NCBI GenBank assembly: GCA_902470895.1
Contig: CABRID010000048.1
Coordinates: 1-14,957 of the forward strand
Origin: an uncultured Collinsella sp.
Lineage (GTDB): Bacteria; Actinomycetota; Coriobacteriia; Coriobacteriales; Coriobacteriaceae
Direction of reading: 5' to 3'
Length of the DNA stretch: 14,957 nt
Position numbers and translations under genes: made by a program. The notes beneath the pieces are model-generated. The model did no database searches and had not been told where the DNA came from. It was given only the letters and a program-made list of their open reading frames with translations. The stretch's first letter is position 1. Every line of letters begins with the position of its first letter. This document shows positions 1-5,615 of the stretch, piece by piece.

Positions 1-47
1 CTACACAAGGAGTATCGTCGGCAGCGTCAGATGTGTATAAGAGACAG
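1..47 (+). other. Illumina Nextera adapter left in the assembly (artefact)
   Basis: Seen in the sequence: bases 1-6 (CTACAC) match the 3' end of the Illumina P5 oligo. Bases 7-14 (AAGGAGTA) match the i5 index commonly numbered 507. Bases 15-28 (TCGTCGGCAGCGTC) plus 29-47 (AGATGTGTATAAGAGACAG) are the Nextera read-1 adapter ending in the Tn5 19-bp mosaic end. The three parts are contiguous and in library order, so chance is excluded. This stretch is library-construction sequence at a contig end and not a genomic transposon end. Any gene call running through base 47 is wrong in this part. Confidence 0.98.
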
Positions 48-184
48 ATTACGATACGTACGGCTATCGTAGCCGCACGGGCATTCTCGACGAAGCGTTA
101 CCCGCATTCAAGCTGCTCAAACTCAGGGATATCGCCATCAACTTCGACGATATCCAGGACATTGAGCTACGCGGACGAGCCTAG
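48..184 (+). CDS. 3' end of an unidentified protein (5'-truncated by contig end)
   Basis: An open frame read from base 50 gives 44 codons before a TAG at 182-184. The peptide starts YDTYGYRSRTGILDEALPAF and ends with DIQDIELRGRA. It has ordinary protein composition, with a predicted helix (ILDEALPAFKLLKLRD) followed by an acidic strand-like stretch, and no in-frame stop. Codon use is GC-rich in third positions like its neighbours. The start and most of the protein lie beyond the contig end, and I do not recognise the family. The gene converges on the surface-protein gene: its TAG and that gene's TAG share the tetranucleotide CTAG (181-184). A fortuitous open frame of this length is possible but less likely. 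Confidence 0.55.
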
Positions 185-2733
185 CGACGAGAACGCTTGC
201 GCAAGACGAGAGCAATGCCAAGCACTGCGGCAGCTGCAACCAGCAATCCCAAGACCAGCGTGAGGGTCGAGTCGCCAGCGCGAGGCAGCGAGCCGTCCTT
301 CGGAGTCTTCTTAGCGGTCGTCGTGACGGTGGTCGTGGTGCTGCTCGACTGGTCGTTGCCACCCGTCTGGCTGCCGCCAGGCTGATCGCCGCCACCCGGC
401 TGCGAAGGATCGGTGGGTTCCGTCGGATCCGGAGTACCGGGATCAACCGGATTCTCCGAATTCTCCTTGCGCTGGATCCAGACCTGGCAACCATAGAACG
501 GGTTGGCGGTACCAAGGCACAGACCCTGGTTGGTCACCGCAAAGGTGCGCAGACCATGGTTATACGGATCGTTAAAGCCATTGGTCGTCAGCGTCGTAAA
601 GTTCACGCCGTCCTCGGTCACATACATATCAAAGCCGCGCTCGGCATCGCGCAGGTAACACATGCACGTAAGGACACTCTGCAACTTCTTGAGGTTCTCC
701 TCGCTCAGCAGCTTATCGAGCGCATCCTGAATATCGCTCGGCAGCTCGGTGCCATAGGCATCCTCGTACTGCTGCTTAAGGCTCTCATAGCTATCGAGCA
801 TGTCCTGATACTGGTCGGCAAAGGACTTGAAGTACGCGATCTCGCCATCGATCTTCTGGACATAAGCGGCGTCGTCCTCAAAGTCCTGGGACATCGTCGC
901 GGCCTGATCGCAAAGACCGCCCGCGGCATCCTCCAGCGCATCGCTCAGATCGCCAAAGCCCTTAGCAACCTCGGTCTTCTCGTCATCGACATCGACGGCC
1001 TTGTTTGAATCATCAACCTCAGCAGCTTCGTTCGAATCATCGACCTCGACGGCCTCGTTTGAATCATCGTCCGCAAGCGTGTTCACGGGAACGATGGGGT
1101 CGTCAGGCGATTTCTTGTCGAGCAGGTGATCGAGCAGGTCCCTAAGGCGCTGAACCTGAGAGTCCCACTCCTCGGGCGTCATATCGATAATGTCGCCATT
1201 GGAGAACTGGCCGATCGGCTCAAGCAGGCTCGCGGTATCAAAGGTACCGATATACAGCTTGCCGTCGAACTTCTGCATGCGCCAAATGTACTGGTTCTCG
1301 TTTCGGCCAAAGCCCGAAGTCAGGCCGGAAATACCGCCCTCGGGGAACATGTCGGTGCGATCGCCAACGACGAGCTCCATGTTCTCGTCCTTGTCCATGC
1401 GATAGATGTTAACCGACTGCTCAAGATTGGCATTCACAAACGAGCAGTCAACGCCACCCATGCTGCTCTTGCCGCCCTCTTCGGTGTTGGATTTGTTGAA
1501 CAGGATGCGCTCGAGGGCAATCTCCTCGTCGTTGTATTCACCGATATAGAGGTAGTCGTTGTAGACGATGAGGTTGGCAGCGCCAGAACGGGTACGGGCA
1601 GGATCGATGCCAAAGCAGTACTTTGCACCGTCCGTCTTCTGATCGCCGACAATGGGAGTCCACGAATAGCTGCCGTCGGCATTCTTGTCGCCACGGACCA
1701 TGGCAAACGACTGCATGGAATTATCATCGGGAGCGTTCTCGGGCGTACCGGTGCAGATGGTCGCATAGAGATGGCCATTGTACGAGACCATATCCCAAAT
1801 GGCGCCGCCGTAGATGCTGTCCTGATAGCGAATCGCCGGATAGCCAAACAGCGTCTCCGAGTTGGCAATCTCGGTGAAGCTGTCCTGGGCCTTCGAGGGG
1901 TCAGACGACGTCAGGATTGTCGACACAAAATTACCGTTCGCGTCTTTACCCACATTACTGATGACGAGCTGGCCATCATGGACGCACATGCCGCGGATAC
2001 CGGTAGAAATGCCCTGCTTGTAGGCAGCACCGTAATCCTGCATGCTCGAAAGGCCCTGATAGACAACTTTGTACTCATCCGTCTTAGGATCGATCTCGTA
2101 TACAGCAGGCAGGCCGCCTTTGCCGTCATTGGTCCTGACGCTGCCGCAGAAATAGAGCTTACCCTTATAGCTCACGGCATTGCGGAACAAAGGAGCGACG
2201 CCGTTGAGCGATTCAGAGAGTAGCAGCTTGGTCTCACCGGTCTTGGTATTGATCTTGACCAAGATGCCGCCGCTGTCCTTGTCGGCCGTGCCGTCCTCCT
2301 TCTGCTGTCCATAGAAGAAGGTACCGTTAAACATGGCCTCCAGCGTCAGGCGCATGGTTTCGACATCAAAGGAATCGCCCAGCGTGCTGTTCATGAGCGT
2401 CAGCGTGTTGCCCATCGCCGCATAGCAGGTGCCCACATAAAGCCAGTCACCATAGCTCGCAGCCGCCCAAGTGTAGCTCTGGCCGCGATCGCCTTCGTTG
2501 TTGGCCGTATTACCATCGGCGCCCGGAACGGCAACGGCACCGTTACCCTGGTAGTCGACGATGCCATCCGGCTGCGACGTTCCTACCGTAGGATGCGAGA
2601 GCTTCTCAAAGGAATACCCATTTCCCGCATTGTAGGTAACGGCACCCGATGCGTCTTCGGCGTGCGCCGGCAGCGGCGATACCAAGATAGCGGCAAGCGC
2701 TGCCACCAAGCCAAGTGTTCCCACTCGTCTCAT
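181..2733 (-). CDS. Large secreted cell-wall-anchored surface protein, beta-propeller-like, LPRAGD sorting signal
   Basis: 850 aa. An N-terminal Sec signal (basic MRR, hydrophobic core, cleavage near AHA/ED at 25-26) is followed by about 500 residues. This part is rich in short beta motifs (DYLYIGEYND, GKLYIGTF, NGHLYATI) that resemble the blades of a beta-propeller. Residues 556-582 hold three 9-residue acidic repeats (DDSNEAVEV type). Residues about 600-700 look helical/coiled. A Pro/Gly/Thr-rich linker (about 755-815) leads to LPRAGD (816-821), a hydrophobic helix and a KRSRR tail: the architecture of a sortase substrate, with Ala where LPxTG has Thr. The ATG has a GGGGAGG ribosome site 10 nt upstream (2744-2750). 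The gene is probably monocistronic. The substrate is unknown; an adhesin or glycan-binding role is inference only. The propeller assignment is by eye. Confidence 0.88.
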   Translation of the reverse strand: MRRVGTLGLVAALAAILVSPLPAHAEDASGAVTYNAGNGYSFEKLSHPTVGTSQPDGIVDYQGNGAVAVPGADGNTANNEGDRGQSYTWAAASYGDWLYVGTCYAAMGNTLTLMNSTLGDSFDVETMRLTLEAMFNGTFFYGQQKEDGTADKDSGGILVKINTKTGETKLLLSESLNGVAPLFRNAVSYKGKLYFCGSVRTNDGKGGLPAVYEIDPKTDEYKVVYQGLSSMQDYGAAYKQGISTGIRGMCVHDGQLVISNVGKDANGNFVSTILTSSDPSKAQDSFTEIANSETLFGYPAIRYQDSIYGGAIWDMVSYNGHLYATICTGTPENAPDDNSMQSFAMVRGDKNADGSYSWTPIVGDQKTDGAKYCFGIDPARTRSGAANLIVYNDYLYIGEYNDEEIALERILFNKSNTEEGGKSSMGGVDCSFVNANLEQSVNIYRMDKDENMELVVGDRTDMFPEGGISGLTSGFGRNENQYIWRMQKFDGKLYIGTFDTASLLEPIGQFSNGDIIDMTPEEWDSQVQRLRDLLDHLLDKKSPDDPIVPVNTLADDDSNEAVEVDDSNEAAEVDDSNKAVDVDDEKTEVAKGFGDLSDALEDAAGGLCDQAATMSQDFEDDAAYVQKIDGEIAYFKSFADQYQDMLDSYESLKQQYEDAYGTELPSDIQDALDKLLSEENLKKLQSVLTCMCYLRDAERGFDMYVTEDGVNFTTLTTNGFNDPYNHGLRTFAVTNQGLCLGTANPFYGCQVWIQRKENSENPVDPGTPDPTEPTDPSQPGGGDQPGGSQTGGNDQSSSTTTTVTTTAKKTPKDGSLPRAGDSTLTLVLGLLVAAAAVLGIALVLRKRSRR
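988..1068 (-). repeat. Three tandem 27-bp coding repeats (acidic DDSN repeat)
   Basis: Units at 1042-1068, 1015-1041 and 988-1014 encode DDSNEAVEV, DDSNEAAEV and DDSNKAVDV inside the surface protein. The DDSN core is present in every copy. A further DD follows unit 3, and a partial DD precedes unit 1. The repeat is acidic and likely an extended spacer or a low-affinity Ca2+ ligand. Copy number may vary between strains, because 27-bp in-frame tandem units expand by slippage without breaking the frame. Confidence 0.85.
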
Positions 2734-2816
2734 AAGGTTATAGCCTCCCCTGTCCTAAAGCCCAGTTTTAGCATTCTTCATTTCTGTCCACGGTTAATTG
2801 CAATCTGAGCACAGCA

Positions 2817-2845
2817 ATAATCAGTGTATAAATATACACCTGTAA
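2817..2845 (-). promoter_or_regulatory. Candidate promoter with operator-like palindrome for the surface-protein gene
   Basis: Bases 2824-2839 form a perfect inverted repeat, GTGTATA-AA-TATACAC. On the - strand it fills the 17-bp spacer between a possible -35 (TTACAG, 2840-2845) and a possible -10 (GATTAT, 2817-2822). The hexamers are weak (2/6 and 4/6), so the promoter itself is tentative, but the AT-rich palindrome stands out. A repressor bound there would block the surface-protein gene about 90 bp downstream. No regulator gene is nearby. Confidence 0.35.
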
Positions 2846-3005
2846 TTTTTTGGACGGGTTCATAGATGCTCGATTGGTAGCGAATTCCGCGCAAACCGTC
2901 ACCAAACTCCACTTTTGCCGCATCTAAAGGTTATTTTTGCGCAAATTTTTGGATGCCGATAGTCACAATGGGCAGGAGGCTGGTACCCACCGGAGAGGGC
3001 AACGC

Positions 3006-3389
3006 CTACATTTTCATAACGTAATAGCCCGCACCCCTCACTGCCGTCTCGAGTGTGTCGCGATCAACCGGGCGCTTCGAGCGCACGCGTGCCGTGTGGT
3101 CCGCGTACGTTACCGTAGCCCACACGCCATCAAGCGCATTGAGGGCATTCGTCACATTCCGGGCGCAGCCGTCGCAACTCATGCCGCCGATAAGGAGTTC
3201 CTCACGATAGGGGTAGTGGGACTCGTCGGTGTCTGCCACCACAACCTTTTTGGCCTTCTTGCCGCTCGCACCATCGCTGCAGCAACTCTTCCCGTGTGTC
3301 GAAGCGGCAATGCGACGCAGTCCAAAAAACATGCCGACGGCAATGACGGTCAGCACGATGAGATTCGCAGGGTTGAGCAAGTCACTCAT
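3006..3389 (-). CDS. Membrane-anchored heavy-metal-associated (HMA) domain protein, CopZ-like
   Basis: 127 aa from the ATG at 3389, chosen because GAAAGGGG stands 5 nt upstream; an in-frame ATG at 3410 lacks a ribosome site. Residues about 8-30 form one membrane helix (NLIVLTVIAVGMFFGL). They are followed by a CC pair at 36-37 and a Lys-rich linker. Residues about 64-127 are an HMA fold with the metal-binding loop GMSCDGC (Cys72, Cys75) and a C-terminal GYYVMKM strand. Such domains bind Cu(I) or similar soft metals and pass them to P-type ATPases. A membrane tether plus a single HMA is less usual than soluble CopZ. No ATPase gene lies in the window. A CsoR-like operator in the promoter supports copper control. 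The exact metal is inferred. Confidence 0.85.
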   Translation of the reverse strand: MSDLLNPANLIVLTVIAVGMFFGLRRIAASTHGKSCCSDGASGKKAKKVVVADTDESHYPYREELLIGGMSCDGCARNVTNALNALDGVWATVTYADHTARVRSKRPVDRDTLETAVRGAGYYVMKM

Positions 3390-3417
3390 GCGTTCCCCTT
3401 TCAGTAGCACTATCTAG

Positions 3418-3470
3418 ATACCCCCATGGGGTGTCCCCATCTTAACCCAAAATCATGTCCGTTCGGTCAA
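3418..3470 (-). promoter_or_regulatory. Promoter region with CsoR-like G-tract operator upstream of the HMA gene
   Basis: Read on the - strand, TTGACC (3465-3470) is a good -35 and TAAGAT (3439-3444) a possible -10, though their 20-bp spacing is long. Just downstream, 3418-3434 carries ATACCCCCATGGGGTGT, whose centre CCCCATGGGG (3422-3431) is a perfect palindrome. CsoR-family copper repressors are known to bind pseudo-palindromes of this C-tract/G-tract type flanked by TA. Its position between -10 and the start codon fits repression relieved by copper. The operator identity is inferred from form and from the adjacent HMA gene. Confidence 0.5.
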
Positions 3471-3496
3471 TTAGTTTTCCTCTTCAAACTTTTTTG

Positions 3497-3524
3497 TTGA
3501 CCATGGCTTACTTTCGTGTATAAG
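3497..3524 (+). promoter_or_regulatory. Sigma70-type promoter of the DUF3793-flavodoxin operon
   Basis: TTGACC (3497-3502), a 16-bp spacer and TATAAG (3519-3524) each match the vegetative consensus at 5 of 6 positions. The predicted start is near 3531, about 30 nt before the GTG of the DUF3793 gene. It is divergent from the HMA-gene promoter (-35 at 3465-3470). Confidence 0.65.
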
Positions 3525-3543
3525 TTTTCCTAGGCTAACAGTT
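3525..3543 (+). promoter_or_regulatory. Possible IdeR/DtxR-type iron box at the transcription start
   Basis: The 19-mer contains TAGGCTAAC (3531-3539), which equals the central and right part of the actinobacterial IdeR/DtxR consensus (TTAGGTTAGGCTAACCTAA); overall 11 of 19 positions agree. It starts immediately after the -10 and covers the expected start site, the usual place for an iron repressor. Only one half-site is good, so this is a candidate. Confidence 0.35.
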
Positions 3544-3562
3544 TAGATCCGTAAGGAGCGAC

Positions 3563-4267
3563 GTGACTCGAACCATAGACATCCCAACGTTTCAGGCAGC
3601 AGTCGTGCGCAACTGCTCCCCCACGCTCGCGGGCATCAAGCCGGCATCGCTCTTTACCTATCCAGGCACCTACGCCCACGGGGACGGCTCGACCGCAACA
3701 GAAACCATCGCAGAACGCCGAGCACGCCTGCTCAACGTTATCGCCCAGTGCAACCGCGAGCTTGACCCGCTTGGCATCCACCTGAGTGTTTTGGTCTGGC
3801 GGCCCTGCGGAGCGCTCGTGTACGTGTACCGAGCCAAAAGCCTCACCACCTATTTCGCGGACCCTCGCGCCAAAACGGCGCTCGCCTCGGAAGGCTACGA
3901 CACGAGAGACCTTTCGACATGCCTTGTGCATTTGGCATCACGCATCACGCTCGCGAGTAATAACGTCGCGGAATGCGCCTGTAGCCAGACTCGATGCGCA
4001 CTACCCCAGCAAGCTAGCTGCAGCAACGACTGCACCTGCGAGTTTCCGCACGAAATAGGCTACTTCCTAGGATATCCCTACGACGACGTGCACGAGTTTA
4101 TCGTCCAGCGCGGCGAGAACTATAAGGTCTTTGGGGCCTGGAAGGTCTACGCAAATGTCGAGCAGGCACTTGCGACGTTTGATGCCTACCGCGCCTGCAC
4201 CCAATACTTCACCTTTGTCTATCAGCAGGGCTACAGCTTGGCGCAACTTGCCCAGGCAACCCGATAG
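3563..4267 (+). CDS. DUF3793 family protein with a six-cysteine insert
   Basis: 234 aa from a GTG with AGGAG at 3554-3558. Family signatures visible are CSPTLAGIKPASLF (18-31), LSVLVWR (74-80), LVYVYR (85-90), and FPHEIGYFLGYPYDDVHEFI followed by GAWKVY and F.AYRACTQYF (161-217). DUF3793 proteins are of unknown biochemical function and in anaerobes often lie beside a flavodoxin gene, as here (46 bp upstream of it, same strand). Between a helix and the FPHEIG motif this copy has six cysteines in 22 residues (138, 140, 145, 153, 157, 159), which could bind a metal or cluster. It is longer than the roughly 190-200 aa I expect for the family. No signal peptide is seen, so it is probably cytoplasmic. 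Confidence 0.85.
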   Translation: MTRTIDIPTFQAAVVRNCSPTLAGIKPASLFTYPGTYAHGDGSTATETIAERRARLLNVIAQCNRELDPLGIHLSVLVWRPCGALVYVYRAKSLTTYFADPRAKTALASEGYDTRDLSTCLVHLASRITLASNNVAECACSQTRCALPQQASCSNDCTCEFPHEIGYFLGYPYDDVHEFIVQRGENYKVFGAWKVYANVEQALATFDAYRACTQYFTFVYQQGYSLAQLAQATR

Positions 4268-4313
4268 AACATAGAAGCCGTGGCAACCTGCCGCACAACT
4301 GAAAGGACTCAAC

Positions 4314-4733
4314 ATGAGCAAGATCGCCGTCGTCTACTGGAGCGGCACGGGCAACACCGAGGCCATGGCAAACCTCGTTGCCGAAGGTGCAACCGATGCC
4401 GGCGCCGAGGCAGAGGTCATCTCCTGCGCCGACTTCTCCGCAGACAAGGCCGCTGGCTATGACGCTATCGCCTTCGGCTGCCCCGCCATGGGTTCCGAGG
4501 AGCTTGAATATGATGAGTTCCAGCCCATGTGGGATGAGGTCAAGGAGACCCTCGGCGACAAGAAGGTCGTCCTCTTTGGCTCTTATTCGTGGGCCGAGGG
4601 CGAATGGATGGACAACTGGAAGGCGGACGCCGACGAGGAGGGCGTCAACGTCGTCGATTCCGTCATCTGCTACGACGCCCCCGATGATGAGAGCGAAGCG
4701 GCCTGCCGCGCCCTTGGAGCCGAGCTCGCCTAG
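4314..4733 (+). CDS. Short-chain flavodoxin
   Basis: 139 aa. Flavodoxins carry electrons on FMN and replace ferredoxin, often when iron is scarce. The phosphate-binding loop is SGTGNT (10-15). GCPAMGSEELE (55-65) and SYSWAEGEWM (90-99, Trp93) correspond to the two loops that pack on the isoalloxazine ring in clostridial flavodoxins. Length and lack of the long-chain insert place it with the short-chain type. The ATG follows AAAGGA at the normal distance. It is the second gene of the operon with the DUF3793 gene and ends before a strong hairpin. Its redox partner cannot be told from this window; the upstream iron-box candidate would fit a role in iron limitation. Confidence 0.93.
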   Translation: MSKIAVVYWSGTGNTEAMANLVAEGATDAGAEAEVISCADFSADKAAGYDAIAFGCPAMGSEELEYDEFQPMWDEVKETLGDKKVVLFGSYSWAEGEWMDNWKADADEEGVNVVDSVICYDAPDDESEAACRALGAELA

Positions 4734-4790
4734 CGGCAATGAGCTCCGCCCGCAACGCGCATTGCAACAAAACACATTCGCGTCCCAACA

Positions 4791-4825
4791 AAAACGGGAG
4801 CCGGATCACATCCGGCTCCCGTTTT
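4791..4825. terminator. Bidirectional Rho-independent terminator
   Basis: Perfect 15-bp stem AAAACGGGAGCCGGA (4791-4805), 5-nt loop TCACA, and its complement (4811-4825) ending in GTTTT. The mirror-image A/T flanks make it work on both strands. It lies between the convergent flavodoxin gene (+, stop at 4733) and the ABC ATPase gene (-, stop at 4851), and ends both transcripts. Confidence 0.93.
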
Positions 4826-4850
4826 CTGCTATGTCAGTCATATAAAGCGG

Positions 4851-5603
4851 CTACGAGATGTTGCCCAAGAACGCCTTGGTGCGCTCGCTCTTGGGGTGGT
4901 CGAAGACCTCGCTCGGCGTACCCTCTTCCACGATAACGCCGCCGTCCATAAAGACAACGCGGTCGGCAACGTCGCGGGCAAAGCCCATCTCGTGCGTCAC
5001 GACGATCATGGTCATGCCGTCGCGTGCCAGGTCGCGCATGACCCCCAACACGTCGCGGACAAGCTCGGGATCGAGCGCCGACGTGGCCTCGTCAAAGAGC
5101 ATGACGTGCGGGTTCATCGACAGGGCGCGGGCGATGGCGACGCGCTGCTGCTGGCCGCCCGAAAGCTGACTCGGCATAAAGTCGATGCGCTCGGCCAGGC
5201 CGACCTTGGTCAGCTCCTCGATGGCAATCTTCTCGGCCTCTTCCTTGCTGCGCTTGAGCACCTTTTGCTGCGCAAGCATGACGTTCTTTTTGACCGACAG
5301 GTGCGGGAACAGGTTGAACTGCTGAAACACCATGCCCAGGTGCGTGCGCACTTTGTTGAGGTCGACACCCTTGGCGCACACATCCACGCCCTCAACGATA
5401 ATCGAGCCGCTCGTGGGATTCTCCAGACGATTGATGCAGCGAAGCATCGTAGACTTGCCCGAGCCCGAAGGACCCAGAACTACGACGACCTCGCCCTTAT
5501 GCACATCCAGATCGATATCGCGCAGGACCACGTTATCGCCAAAGGCCTTCTGGAGGTTCTTGATGCTGACGACGACCTCGTTCGAGTTATTGGTTTCGCT
5601 CAT
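4851..5603 (-). CDS. Polar amino-acid ABC transporter ATP-binding protein
   Basis: 250 aa, the usual length for the GlnQ/HisP group. Walker A is GPSGSGKST (44-52), the Q-loop FQQFNLFPH (93-101), the signature LSGGQQQR (147-154), Walker B VMLFDE (167-172) with the D-loop SALDPE, and the switch histidine is in VTHE (H204). It hydrolyses ATP at the cytoplasmic face to drive uptake. The start ATG has AAGGAGG that begins within the permease stop codon (TAAGGAGG), so the two genes are 12 bp apart and probably translationally coupled. It is the last gene of the SBP-permease-ATPase operon. Substrate specificity (glutamine, glutamate, arginine, cystine) cannot be read from the ATPase. Confidence 0.95.
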   Translation of the reverse strand: MSETNNSNEVVVSIKNLQKAFGDNVVLRDIDLDVHKGEVVVVLGPSGSGKSTMLRCINRLENPTSGSIIVEGVDVCAKGVDLNKVRTHLGMVFQQFNLFPHLSVKKNVMLAQQKVLKRSKEEAEKIAIEELTKVGLAERIDFMPSQLSGGQQQRVAIARALSMNPHVMLFDEATSALDPELVRDVLGVMRDLARDGMTMIVVTHEMGFARDVADRVVFMDGGVIVEEGTPSEVFDHPKSERTKAFLGNIS

Positions 5604-5615
5604 GATAGGACCTCC

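Noticed and set aside
29..47. Tn5 mosaic end read as a genomic transposon terminus
   Set aside because: It is preceded without a gap by the rest of the Nextera adapter, an index and P5, so it is library sequence.
1126..2223. + strand open frame of about 365 codons inside the surface-protein gene
   Set aside because: Shadow of the surface-protein gene: no ribosome site, no domain, antisense-type composition.
2879..2891. GCGGAATTCGC-type palindrome in the intergenic region
   Set aside because: A short palindrome containing an EcoRI-like core, expected by chance; no promoter or repeat context.
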